This document shows, one piece after another, positions 1 through 8,842 of a DNA stretch of 64,000 nt (positions within the stretch are counted from its first letter, which is position 1; each line of letters opens with the position of its first letter). The position numbers and the translations under genes are program-made. The notes below the pieces were generated by a model, which worked only from the letters and a program-made list of their open reading frames with translations, had not been told where the DNA came from and made no database searches. Source of the stretch: Gordonibacter sp. An230 (GTDB lineage Bacteria > Actinomycetota > Coriobacteriia > Coriobacteriales > Eggerthellaceae); the NCBI RefSeq assembly GCF_002159915.1, contig NZ_NFJP01000006.1, forward strand, positions 62,001 to 126,000. The letters run 5' to 3'.

Positions 1-924
1 TTCCGTGCGCGGGTAAGTGACCAGGCCGCGCTCGTAGAGGGACTGGAGGGCCTTGAGCGTCTCGTCGGCGGTCAGCCCGCAGCGTTTGGCGGCGTCGCGC
101 TGGAGCGCCGTGAGGTCGTAGGGCGGCGGCGCCTTGGGCCGCTCCTCCCTCCTCTCCGCCGCTTCCACGGCCGCCGTCCCGGCCGCGCGCACCTTCTCGG
201 CCGCGGCCTCGGCCTCCTCGCGCGAGCCGAACCTGCCGGACTCGGCCGCGAAGCCGCCGAGATCGGCTTCGACCAGCCAGAACGGAACGGCCTCGAACGA
301 CCGGGCCGCCCGGGTCCTCTCGACGACGAGGGAGAGCACCGCCGTCTGCACGCGCCCCGCCGTGAGTTGCGCACCGTAGAGGGACGCGTAGGCGCGCGTG
401 GCGTTGAGCCCGACGAGCCAGTCGGCCTTCGCCCTGCCTTCGGCCGCGTCGGCCAGCCCGTCGTAGTCCGACAGAGGGCGCATGGCGGCAAGGTCCCTCT
501 CCACGGCCTCCGGAGTGAGCGCCGTGCTCCAGAACCGGAGGGCGGGCTTCGGGCACCCCGCATGGGAGAGCACACGCCGGAAGATGCCCTCCCCCTCGCG
601 GTCGGCGTCGCAGGCGTTCACCAGCTCCGCGACGTCGCCCCTTCCCATGAGCGACGTCACGATGCCGAGCTGGCGCGCGGCGCCGTCCTCCTCCGAAGGC
701 TCCCAAAGCCACTCCTCCGGCACCATGGGCAGGTCGTCGGGGTTCCAGCGCCCCGCCCACTCGGGGTACCTGTCCGGAGGGGAGAGCTCGACCAGGTGCC
801 CGCGGCACCAAGTGACCACGTCGCGCTCGCCCTCGAGGAACCCGTCCTCCTCCCTGTCCGCTCCGACCGCCCGCGCTATGGCCCTCGCGACGCTCGGCTT
901 TTCTGCGACTATGAGCCTCTTCAA
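1..924 (-). CDS. topB: DNA topoisomerase III, N-terminal part (cut by window edge)
   Basis: Type IA topoisomerase, which relaxes or decatenates DNA through a 5'-phosphotyrosine intermediate; a standard companion of conjugation modules. The TOPRIM domain begins at once with EKPSVARAI (about residues 8-16), carries the metal-binding DADREGE motif (about 104-110), and is followed by LTAGRVQTAVLSL. The last visible codons encode LVTYPRTE, which holds the catalytic tyrosine of the family (about residue 302), so the window cuts the gene just after the active site. The start is a TTG at 922-924, chosen because a strong GAGGAGG Shine-Dalgarno lies directly upstream and translation from it starts the family sequence correctly. 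It lies 18 bp downstream of the unknown gene at 943-2118, in the same minus-strand operon. Confidence 0.93.
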   Translation of the reverse strand, partial: MKRLIVAEKPSVARAIARAVGADREEDGFLEGERDVVTWCRGHLVELSPPDRYPEWAGRWNPDDLPMVPEEWLWEPSEEDGAARQLGIVTSLMGRGDVAELVNACDADREGEGIFRRVLSHAGCPKPALRFWSTALTPEAVERDLAAMRPLSDYDGLADAAEGRAKADWLVGLNATRAYASLYGAQLTAGRVQTAVLSLVVERTRAARSFEAVPFWLVEADLGGFAAESGRFGSREEAEAAAEKVRAAGTAAVEAAERREERPKAPPPYDLTALQRDAAKRCGLTADETLKALQSLYERGLVTYPRTE

Positions 925-942
925 CGGCTCCTCCTCTCTCGA

Positions 943-2118
943 CTATCTGGCCTCCCGGCCTTCCGTCCCTTTCGGCGCGGAGCCCCTTTGGTCCGCCTCG
1001 CGCCTCGCGTCGTCCATCCGCTCGCCCAGCCCGCGCCTCCCGGCGCCGCGCGCGGGAGGCGCCAGGTCCGAGGAGGTCGGCTTCCCCGGATGGGCGAAGG
1101 CGACGGACGGGCAGCCGAGGACGTACTCGGCGCACTCCTCGAAGCTCCCGTACCCGGACGAGACGCCCTCCTCCTTCGCTCCGAGCGCTCCCGTCTCGGG
1201 GTCCGCCTCGTAGAGCGCCCACCGCATGCGGCCGGGATGGGCCTCGGACAGGGACACCTCCGCGAGGAGCCCCTCCTTGCCCGGCCCTCCCGGCCTCCAC
1301 GTTCCCGCCGTTCCGGCCCGTTCGGGATGGGCGGCGATTTCGAGGATCGCGAGGTCGCATTCGTCGAGAAGGCGCCCCTCGCCCCCTTCCAGGGCCTCGC
1401 GGAGGATCCTCGCGAGCTCGTCTTCGGGCAGTCGGGGCGCGTCGGCGAAGGAGAGCCGGCCCTCCGTCTCGGCCAAGGCGTCCGCCAAGATGCTCGCGAT
1501 CCAGTCGAGGGGGCGGGAGGCTCCGAGCATGCGCCAGGCCCTCTCGGCCGCGTCGATGACCCCGTGCACTTCCTCCCCGCGTATGCCCCAGGGGCCGTCG
1601 AGGAGCGATTGCGCGGCGCTGCCTCGGCGCAGGGCCTCCCTGTCGGCCGCGCGCCAGGCCGCCATGTCGGCGCGGAGGGGGAGGCCCACCCCGCGCGCGA
1701 AGAGGGCCGCCTCGCCGCGGCTGTCGAACGTGCCGAGCGAGGGCCCTCCCGGGGCCGGGGCTCCGTTGTAGCCGAGCCACGACCCGGTTCCGTCCGCCGC
1801 GTCCGCGACGAGCATGGGGCCGTCCTCCCTGGGGCCGCGGGCCGCCTCCGCCTCGAGATGGGCGCGGGAGACGAGCTCGGCCACCCTCTCCCCGTCCGCA
1901 GCCGCGCGCCACTCTCCGGACTCCGCGTCGCGGTAGGGCCTGAAGGCGATCGACGCCTCGGAGGCGGCCCCCTCGAAGTCGACGCGGCAGCGCCCCTCGC
2001 GCGCGGCTTCCTCGACCCTGCGCTCGAGCTCCCTCGCGCGCTCGGGCGTCGGCTCCGCGCCGTCCGCCTCCGCGAGGGCGTCCCTCAGCCTGGTCCTCAG
2101 CGCGTCCGTCATCCTCAT
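943..2118 (-). CDS. Conserved-looking ICE protein of unknown function
   Basis: A 391-residue protein that I do not recognise. It is acidic, rich in Ala, Glu and Arg, has no signal peptide or membrane segment, and has a low-complexity C-terminus. The N-terminal 60 residues look like a charged helical segment; a Trp/Gly-containing middle (about 95-290) may be folded. It starts at ATG 2116-2118, overlapping the helicase stop by the ATGA arrangement, so it is translationally coupled to the helicase, and it ends 18 bp before topB. The position between the methylase/helicase and topoisomerase III suggests a role in element DNA processing or host-defence evasion, but nothing in the sequence proves this. 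Confidence 0.75.
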   Translation of the reverse strand: MRMTDALRTRLRDALAEADGAEPTPERARELERRVEEAAREGRCRVDFEGAASEASIAFRPYRDAESGEWRAAADGERVAELVSRAHLEAEAARGPREDGPMLVADAADGTGSWLGYNGAPAPGGPSLGTFDSRGEAALFARGVGLPLRADMAAWRAADREALRRGSAAQSLLDGPWGIRGEEVHGVIDAAERAWRMLGASRPLDWIASILADALAETEGRLSFADAPRLPEDELARILREALEGGEGRLLDECDLAILEIAAHPERAGTAGTWRPGGPGKEGLLAEVSLSEAHPGRMRWALYEADPETGALGAKEEGVSSGYGSFEECAEYVLGCPSVAFAHPGKPTSSDLAPPARGAGRRGLGERMDDARREADQRGSAPKGTEGREAR

Positions 2119-5100
2119 GTCAGCGTCTCCTCCCTCTCGTTCGCCCTTTCCGCAGCGCCCTTCGTCGCGTCGGTCGATGCGGACGCGGCGCGCGCCTCCT
2201 CCATCTGCTGCGCCAGGCCCTCAATGCGCCGGGCCGACGCGGGCCGGCGGGTCCTTTTCTCGTCCCTCTTGAGCTCTTCGAGCTGGCGGGACAGCTCCGA
2301 GTACTCGCGCTCGTGGCTCCACGGCCTTCCGAGCTCCGCCCTCGCCTCCTCTAGCTCCGCGCGGGCTTCGGCGAGCTTCCCCTCCAGCTTCCCCTCGGCT
2401 TGCGCGATCTCGGAGATCACGCGGTCCATCTGGGCGATCGCCGATCCCTGGACGGATGCCGAAGGATGGGGCAGGGGTTTCGGGGCGCGGTGCTCGCAGG
2501 CGCCCGCGAGGGCGATCCGGGGGATGGGGTCCCCCGACAGGGGGTCGGGGTCGGCCGTCATCATCACGTCGAACCCCCGGTAGCTGCCGACCCTCTCCGA
2601 AAGGCCGGGGCGGCCGCGCCCGCGCAGCTCCCACAGGGCCCTGCACGCCGCCCCCCTGTCCGAGAGGCGATCGCCCATGACCTCCATGCCCCTCCACTCG
2701 CCGCCCTCCGTCGTCTGCGGCGGCGCGGCGCGGGCGCGCGGCCCGTCGCTCCGCGCCGCCTCCAGCTTCCGGGAGAGGCCCTCGACGCGGGGCGCGATCA
2801 GCGCCTCGATGCGCGTGCGCAGGTCCGCCTGCTGCTTCGAATGCGCCGAGCGCAGCAGCGTGAGCTGCCCGAACCGGTTCTCCAGCTCCATGCGCCTTTG
2901 GATGTTGGGGTCGCCCGTGGCGAGGGCCTTTATCTCGGCGTAGGACAGCACCGTCTCGTCGAGGTCGGACGCCTCGCGGACCGGCGACTCCGAGGTGAAC
3001 ACCTGGCTGATGAACGCCTGCTTGTTCTGCACCAGCTGGTACAGGTAGCTGTCGAACGTCCCGGAGGTCACGTACCGGTAGACGCTCACGCGCTCGTTGA
3101 GGTTGCCCCTGCGCACGATGCGGCCGAGGCGCTGCTCGAGGTCGGACGGGCGCCACGGGCAGTCGAGGTCGTGGGTCGCCACGAGGCGCGTCTGGACGTT
3201 CGTCCCCGTCCCGAGCTTCTGCGTGCTGCCGACGAGGATGCGGGTGCGCCCCTCCCGGACCCGCTCGAACAGCTCTTCGCGCCTCTTCGGCGTGGGCGCG
3301 TCGCTCACGAATGCGACCTCGGAGGGGGGCACCCCGAGGGCCGAGAGGCGCTCGCGCAGGTCCTCGTATATGTTCCATTTCCCCGAGGCGGGCGTGGACG
3401 CGTCGCAGAACACGAGCTGGCATCCCCGCTCCCGCTCCGTCTCGCGCCATATGGAAGCGACCTTCCGGGCGCAGGCGTCCACCTTGCCCCCGTCGAGCGG
3501 GTCGGAGTCCCCGTCCGGGTCGAGCAGCTTCGGGTCGAGCGCCACCTTGCGCCCGTCCCCCGTTATCTTGAGCATGTTGTCCACGTCGGGGTCCACCGCC
3601 CCGCTCCGCACGAGCGCCGCGCGGTCGGCGAGCTCCCCCACAGCCTCGCGCTGCTCGGGCGTCGCCTCCACGGCCACGGGGACGATCCGGCACTCGGGCA
3701 GGTCGAGCTCGATGTCCGAGTTCGTCTTGATGTCCGCGTAGCAGTGGAACGAGGCCATGAGCTCCGGAAGGTTGTGGAAGCGCCCGAACCGCTGCTTGAT
3801 GTGGAATCCCGTGCCCTCCGGCCTGAGCTCCACCGACTCGGTGATCTCGCCGAAGGTGGAGGCCCACGACGCGAACGAGGACGTCCCCTGGGATTCGAGG
3901 AGCCCGGGGGCGAGGTAGCGCTGCATGTTGTAGAGCTCGCTCATGCTGTTCGACACCGGGGTGCCGGTGAGGAACACGAGGTTCGACGGGTTCTTCTCTC
4001 TGATGAGGTCGCATTTGTCCAGGAGGTCTTCGCACTTCTGCGATCCCGACACGCTGATCCCCGACACGCTTATCGAGGTCGCCACCGCGAGGTTCTTGTA
4101 GTTGTGGGCTTCGTCGACGACGAGCATGTCGAAGCCCAGGTCGTCGAAGTACACCCCCTCGGGGTCGATCTCGGCGCGCAGCTGCTCCATCTTGCGCTCC
4201 GACGCCTTCCGGGCGGCCTCGATGCGCTTCACGCTCGGTAGGTTGCCGGACTCGTCGGCGGCCTCCCGAGCCTGAGCGAACTCCTCCACGCGGCTCTCGA
4301 GGGCCGCGATCCTGCGCCTGGGGGAGACGGGCACCATGCCGAAGCGCGACTGGGCGACGATCACCGCGTCCCAGTCCCCCGTGGCGGCCCGCCCCCAGAA
4401 CCGCTTGACGGCCTCGGCTCCGCGCATGTCCTCCCGGCCCATCACCAGGATGCGCGCCGACGGGTAGAGCCGGACGAAGTCCGCGGCCCACTGCTCGGTC
4501 AGGTGGTTGGGCACGACGACGAGGGGCTTTCTGGCCTTGCCGAGGCGGCGCGCCTCGCATGCCGCCGCTATCCCGTCGAACGTCTTGCCCGCGCCCACCA
4601 CGTGGGCTATGAGCGTGCCCTCCGGGGCGAGCAGGGCGCGCGCGATGGCGTCCCGCTGGTGCTTCGTCAGCTCGACGGCCGATGACATGCCGGGGAACGT
4701 GAGCGACGATCCGTCGTAGGATCTGGGCGCGGTGGCGTTGAACCGGGAGTTGTAGATGCGGCAGAGCTCGGCGGCGCGCCCGGGATCCTCCCACGCCCAT
4801 TCCTTGAACCGCTCCACGAGGGCGCGCCTGCGCTCCCACGCCGCCATCGTCGCCGCATGGTCCCTCCTCCTCTCCCCGTCGCGCCCCTCCCTCGTGACCG
4901 TCAGGTCGGTCGAGTTGAGCGCCGAGGAGAGTATGTCTAAGCAGCTTCGCTCGGGAGTGCCGTACGCTTCCCGGGCCGCGGCGCGCACGTGGGAGGCGGT
5001 CCCCGAGCAGGATACCCTCCATTGCCCCAGCACGTCCGAACGGGCCACGGAGAACCCGCGCATGACCGCGTCGTTGCGCGTCGGGAGGCCGAACGTCTCG

Positions 5101-8100
5101 ACGGCGAAGTCGTGCACGATCTTCGGCGGGACCCAGTGGCTCCCGAGCGTGAGGGCTATGTCGGCCGGGCCGAGCTCGGGCGGCATGGCGGCCCTCACCC
5201 TTTCGAGGAGCCGTTCGAGCTTCCGCACGCGCCCTTCGTCCTCCTCGCGCGGATTGGACTCGAGGAAGGTGCGGCGCTGCCTCTTGAACGCGGCCAAGCC
5301 CTCCGGCGTGGCCCGCAGGTAGGTCCTGCGTCCGTAGTACGAGGGCTCCTCCTCCAAGGCGATCTCCAAGAGGTACTCCGGGAGGGCTTCGTCTTCCGCG
5401 AGCGCCCGTGCGGCGGCGTCCCCCGCAATGCGGATCGGGGCGTCGATTCCCGCTGCTCGGCACGCCGCCCGCGCCATGTCCAGGCTCATGCGGGCCATCG
5501 CCGCGAAGGCGGCGTCCGACTTCGGGGCGTGAAGGGACGCGAGGAGCGCTCCGTACGCGGCCGTCTCGCCCGGAGGGCATCCCGCAGCCTCGAACTCCGG
5601 CGTCAGGAAGTTCAGCATGGCGGCGTCTGCGGGCGTTTCGCTGCGCGAGGACTCCTCGAGCAGGTCGCGGACGGCCGCCATGCCGCATCCCGCCGACCTG
5701 CCGGCGAAGCCCTTTCCGTTCAGGACGGCGCCCACGGCCACGTACCTCTCGGCTGCGAGCGGGTTGACGGCCGAGGCCCAGGCCCCCGACTTCGCGAGGT
5801 CCTTCTTGAGGTCCGGCCACGGCCCCTCCTCCGGCTCGACGGCGTCCAGCCCGCGCTCGGCGAGCCATGCCGCCCTTCTGCCCTCCTCCGGCTCGCGTTT
5901 GAGCCGGCCTATCTCCGATTCGAGCCACTCCCTCTTCCCGGCCAGGTTGCCGGAGAGGTACTCGTCGGCCATGAGCGCCTCGCCCGTCTCGGGGTCGACC
6001 ACCGCCAGGTCCCCCAGCTCTTCGAGCGCCCCGGCCTCGTCCGTGCCGAGGAGCCCTGCTATGTAGGAGAGGTCGAACCCTCCCTTGCGGTCGATCGAGT
6101 AGGCCAGCGCGTCGGCGGCGGACTCGGCGCGCTCGAGGGGCGGGCGCTCGGCCGCCACGACGCGCCGGGTGAACACGTCCGCCTTGGAGACGAACTCCCC
6201 CTTGGCGTCCGTCACCTCGAGGCCGGCCAGGAGGTAGTACGAGGCTTCGGAGGGGCTGTAGAGCTTGGCGTTGCGCTTGTCGGAGAGCCGCCCGTGCAAG
6301 ATGACGAAGCGGTCGTACGCGTCGTTGAGCGCCCTCATGGCCGACTCGACCTGCCGCTCGTCCGCCGAAGGGGACGCCTCGAGGGCGAGGAGGGCCCTGG
6401 CCAGGTCGCGGATGCGGACCATGCCCGCGAGGCGGTCGGCGTCCCTCCTGGGGAGGGGCACGGGCTCGACGGTGCTGCCGTTGCCGAACCACACGCGGCC
6501 GCCCTCGTCCAGGACGTACTCGTAGTCGCCGGAGGGCTTCGGCGCCTTCGCGATGTAGGGCTCCGGCGCCTTCGCCGCCATCGCGCGGGCTCGCGTCCCC
6601 GGCGCGTCCTCCACTCGCTCGAGCTGCTTGGCCGCGAGCCTCTCGATGGCGTCGGACAAAGGTTCGTCCCCCTCGCGCCTGACCGCGGGGACGGGGCCGA
6701 ACCTGCCCGGCACGATGGAGAGCCGTCCCGCCGCGCACTCGGGCCTCTGCGCGACGATCGCGTTGACGAACGCCCCCTCGACCTCGACGGAGCGCACCCA
6801 GGGCTCGTCGGCGTCCTCGAGGCGCTCCGGCCTCTTGCGCAGGAAGATGACATCAGCCGTGACCTCGGTCCCCGCCTGCTCGAGGAACGCATTCCCGGGC
6901 AGGCGCACGCAGGCCGCCAGCTCGGCCCTGCGCGCCATCTCCCTGCGCACGCGCTCGCCGCGCTTGTCCATCAGGAAGCGGGACGCGACCACCGCGACGA
7001 CGCCGCCCGGCCGCACCGCGTCGAGCGACCGGAGGACGAAGTAGTCGTGGATGGCCAGCGTCCCGACGCCCGGGTAGGCGATCTTGATGCTGTCCGAGAA
7101 GGGGACGTTTCCTATCACGGCCGAGAACGACCCTTCGGGGAAGGCGCACTCCTCGAACGGCGCGCACACGACCTCCGCGTCGGGGGACAGCGCCTGCGCG
7201 ATGGCCGCCGACAGAGGGTCCACCTCGACGGCGCGGAACCGGTACCCCTCGGGCGCGGCGAGCATGAAGTTGCCGACGCCGCACGAGGGCTCCAGCACGT
7301 CGCCCGCGACCCCCTCCCCGCCGAACCCCATGCGCCCGAGCGTGCCGTACATCGCGCGCACGACCTCCTCGGGCGTGTAATAGGCGGTCAGGACCGACGA
7401 CCGGGCGCTCGCCAGCTCGTCGGGGGAGAGCAGCTCCTCGAGGCGCGCGAGGGTTCCCGCCCATTCCCCTCTGCCCGAGAACGCGTCTGCGCACGGGCCC
7501 CATCCCGAGTAGGCGGCGAGGGCCCTCGCCTCGTCGGCCGTCGGGCTCCCGCCGCGCTCGCGGACGGCGGCCAGGGCCTCGATGGCGGCGAGGTTGCGGG
7601 CCGCGTGGCCCGCGGGGCCGCCGCCCGCCTGCGCTCCCAGGTCTACCTTGGGGAGCCCTACAGGGCCTCGACCACCTCCTTGACCGCTTGGGAGCGCGCC
7701 TTCATCTGGGCCGCCATCGCCGCCGTGTACCACGCCCCCCAGTCGCGCGCCTTCTGCTCCTCGTCGGCCCCCGCTTGGACGCGGTACACCTCCTCCAGCT
7801 GGGCCCTCCTCTCGTTCACGAGCTTCTCCGTCTCCTCGAGGTGGGCGTCCAGCGTTCCCGCCTCCCTCATGCCCTCCAAGAGGGCCGGGGCGTTCTCCTC
7901 CAGGAACGCCAGCCGCATCGCCGCGTACCCGCTGTACGCCTGATCCGTCAGCATATCCTTGCTCCTTTCCTTGAAAAACCGTAAAAAAACCCAGTTTATC
8001 ATTATAGGCGAGCTCCTCCGGCTTGTCCACTTCTGGGGCGTCCTGGGAAAACAGGTCCAGCGATAGCTGCCCCGGAACCACGGCGTTTCTTCTCATGCGC

Positions 8101-8105
8101 GCCAT
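2115..8105 (-). CDS. Giant DNA methylase / SNF2-type helicase fusion of an ICE
   Basis: Large cytoplasmic protein of the kind carried by many ICEs, joining an N6-adenine-methylase-like domain to an SF2 helicase. Counting from 8105, the SAM-binding motif EPSCGVGNFM is at about residue 270, followed by the catalytic-type GNVPF at about 330. The helicase half has GAGKTFDG (about 1168), a DEAH box VVDEAHNYKN (about 1328) and an arginine-finger region QRLGRIVRRGN (about 1660), with a coiled-coil tail. The ATG at 8105 has a good AAGGAGG site and encodes a plausible opening (PGQLSLDLF), but residues about 37-150 read through a separate gene (7658-7954, TnpV-like) in another frame. That stretch looks like a shadow. 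The functional protein may therefore start near 7650 at an unrecognised codon, or the gene may have been split by the TnpV cassette. No ATG or GTG between 7660 and the methylase domain is convincing. Confidence 0.85.
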   Translation of the reverse strand: MARMRRNAVVPGQLSLDLFSQDAPEVDKPEELAYNDKLGFFTVFQGKEQGYADGSGVQRVRGDAAGVPGGERPGPLGGHEGGGNAGRPPRGDGEAREREEGPAGGGVPRPSGGRRGAEGARLGGVVHGGDGGPDEGALPSGQGGGRGPVGLPKVDLGAQAGGGPAGHAARNLAAIEALAAVRERGGSPTADEARALAAYSGWGPCADAFSGRGEWAGTLARLEELLSPDELASARSSVLTAYYTPEEVVRAMYGTLGRMGFGGEGVAGDVLEPSCGVGNFMLAAPEGYRFRAVEVDPLSAAIAQALSPDAEVVCAPFEECAFPEGSFSAVIGNVPFSDSIKIAYPGVGTLAIHDYFVLRSLDAVRPGGVVAVVASRFLMDKRGERVRREMARRAELAACVRLPGNAFLEQAGTEVTADVIFLRKRPERLEDADEPWVRSVEVEGAFVNAIVAQRPECAAGRLSIVPGRFGPVPAVRREGDEPLSDAIERLAAKQLERVEDAPGTRARAMAAKAPEPYIAKAPKPSGDYEYVLDEGGRVWFGNGSTVEPVPLPRRDADRLAGMVRIRDLARALLALEASPSADERQVESAMRALNDAYDRFVILHGRLSDKRNAKLYSPSEASYYLLAGLEVTDAKGEFVSKADVFTRRVVAAERPPLERAESAADALAYSIDRKGGFDLSYIAGLLGTDEAGALEELGDLAVVDPETGEALMADEYLSGNLAGKREWLESEIGRLKREPEEGRRAAWLAERGLDAVEPEEGPWPDLKKDLAKSGAWASAVNPLAAERYVAVGAVLNGKGFAGRSAGCGMAAVRDLLEESSRSETPADAAMLNFLTPEFEAAGCPPGETAAYGALLASLHAPKSDAAFAAMARMSLDMARAACRAAGIDAPIRIAGDAAARALAEDEALPEYLLEIALEEEPSYYGRRTYLRATPEGLAAFKRQRRTFLESNPREEDEGRVRKLERLLERVRAAMPPELGPADIALTLGSHWVPPKIVHDFAVETFGLPTRNDAVMRGFSVARSDVLGQWRVSCSGTASHVRAAAREAYGTPERSCLDILSSALNSTDLTVTREGRDGERRRDHAATMAAWERRRALVERFKEWAWEDPGRAAELCRIYNSRFNATAPRSYDGSSLTFPGMSSAVELTKHQRDAIARALLAPEGTLIAHVVGAGKTFDGIAAACEARRLGKARKPLVVVPNHLTEQWAADFVRLYPSARILVMGREDMRGAEAVKRFWGRAATGDWDAVIVAQSRFGMVPVSPRRRIAALESRVEEFAQAREAADESGNLPSVKRIEAARKASERKMEQLRAEIDPEGVYFDDLGFDMLVVDEAHNYKNLAVATSISVSGISVSGSQKCEDLLDKCDLIREKNPSNLVFLTGTPVSNSMSELYNMQRYLAPGLLESQGTSSFASWASTFGEITESVELRPEGTGFHIKQRFGRFHNLPELMASFHCYADIKTNSDIELDLPECRIVPVAVEATPEQREAVGELADRAALVRSGAVDPDVDNMLKITGDGRKVALDPKLLDPDGDSDPLDGGKVDACARKVASIWRETERERGCQLVFCDASTPASGKWNIYEDLRERLSALGVPPSEVAFVSDAPTPKRREELFERVREGRTRILVGSTQKLGTGTNVQTRLVATHDLDCPWRPSDLEQRLGRIVRRGNLNERVSVYRYVTSGTFDSYLYQLVQNKQAFISQVFTSESPVREASDLDETVLSYAEIKALATGDPNIQRRMELENRFGQLTLLRSAHSKQQADLRTRIEALIAPRVEGLSRKLEAARSDGPRARAAPPQTTEGGEWRGMEVMGDRLSDRGAACRALWELRGRGRPGLSERVGSYRGFDVMMTADPDPLSGDPIPRIALAGACEHRAPKPLPHPSASVQGSAIAQMDRVISEIAQAEGKLEGKLAEARAELEEARAELGRPWSHEREYSELSRQLEELKRDEKRTRRPASARRIEGLAQQMEEARAASASTDATKGAAERANEREETLT
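7658..7954 (-). CDS. TnpV-like small protein nested in the helicase 5' region
   Basis: A 98-residue protein resembling the TnpV family of small proteins found in transposons and ICEs (role unknown). Family-like features are the Y-x-x-MRLAFLEE segment, the motif GTLDAHLEETEKLVNER, and a helical C-terminus with WGAWYTAAM. The start at 7954 has AAAGGAG seven bases upstream and its own promoter at 8001-8029. It lies on the same strand as the long helicase reading frame but in a different frame, and stops at 7658 just before recognisable helicase sequence begins. Its codon pattern and family resemblance make it the genuine reading of this stretch. TnpV assignment is by pattern memory and should be confirmed by a profile search. 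Confidence 0.72.
   Translation of the reverse strand: MLTDQAYSGYAAMRLAFLEENAPALLEGMREAGTLDAHLEETEKLVNERRAQLEEVYRVQAGADEEQKARDWGAWYTAAMAAQMKARSQAVKEVVEAL
8001..8029 (-). promoter_or_regulatory. Promoter of the TnpV-like gene
   Basis: On the minus strand a TGGACA -35 box (8024-8029), a 17-bp spacer and a perfect TATAAT -10 box (8001-8006). The predicted transcript starts near 7994 and has a leader of about 40 nt, with a T7 run, before the AAAGGAG of the TnpV-like gene. The promoter lies inside the apparent coding sequence of the helicase N-terminus. Confidence 0.7.
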
Positions 8106-8156
8106 GCGGGATGCTGACCTCCTTGTGCGATGCTCGGCCGGATCGAGGTGGGCCGT

Positions 8157-8735
8157 CTAGATGGACATGCCCCTGAACGCCGCCGGGGCCGTCTGCGGGC
8201 GGGCCGCCTCGCGCGACCCCTCTGCCCCGACAGCGGCGGCCTGCTGCGCCGAGAGGCTCTCTCGCCGCGCGGGCTCGGGGCGCTCGCCGCGCCCGCGGGC
8301 CTCGTCGCCGCGCTCGGGGACGGTGGTCAGCGCTTGGACGATGGCCTCCTCGAGGGCCTGGGGCGAGACTTCGATCCTCTCCTGGAGCCTCCTGCCGTCC
8401 GGGTCGAGTGCGGGCTTCAGCCTGTTCTCCCGGCGGTCGTAGAGCAGGACATCGCGATGAAGGCGCACGTCGCGGTCGGCGAGCAGGGGGATGACGCTCA
8501 TGGCCGACGAGTACCTCGACTCGTCGACGAACAGGGGGTTGAACACCCACCCGTTGCCGAGGGGCTTGCCCCCTATCTCCGCGTGGGCGGGCACCTTCAC
8601 CTCGTTGAACGTCGTCCCGTCCCGTTTCGCCACCTCTCGCACGTAGGGCTCGGTGGGGACGGTGAGGTACACCTTGGGCACCCTCTCCTCCTGCGGGACC
8701 CCTCCCGTCGCGCCCCTCGTCTCGGCGTACTCCAT
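8157..8735 (-). CDS. Small ICE protein of unknown function
   Basis: A 192-residue cytoplasmic protein. Residues about 20-110 contain a compact segment (KVYLTVPTEPYVREV, then DGTTFNEVKVPAHA, then GWVFNPLFVDESR) that resembles short proteins recurring in Firmicute and Coriobacteria ICEs. The rest is an Ala/Glu/Arg-rich tail. The start at 8735 is supported by GAGGAGG about 8 bases upstream. It sits between the VirB6-like membrane protein and the helicase, in the same direction, with an untranslated gap of about 110 bp upstream. No catalytic motif is visible and I cannot assign a function. Confidence 0.7.
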   Translation of the reverse strand: MEYAETRGATGGVPQEERVPKVYLTVPTEPYVREVAKRDGTTFNEVKVPAHAEIGGKPLGNGWVFNPLFVDESRYSSAMSVIPLLADRDVRLHRDVLLYDRRENRLKPALDPDGRRLQERIEVSPQALEEAIVQALTTVPERGDEARGRGERPEPARRESLSAQQAAAVGAEGSREAARPQTAPAAFRGMSI

Positions 8736-8842
8736 TTTGGCCTCCTCTCTCGTCGGATGGTTCTCCCATTGTGCGCTTTCGCCCCGCCGCGATGCCGAGG
8801 TGCCCATATGGGCACCTTTGCCCTCTCCGCGCCGCCTCCGGC

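Noticed and set aside
2400-4241. Long plus-strand open frames opposite the helicase (also 4989-7943)
   Set aside because: They lack ribosome sites and family resemblance and mirror the codon pattern of the helicase on the other strand; GC-rich DNA leaves such frames open by chance.
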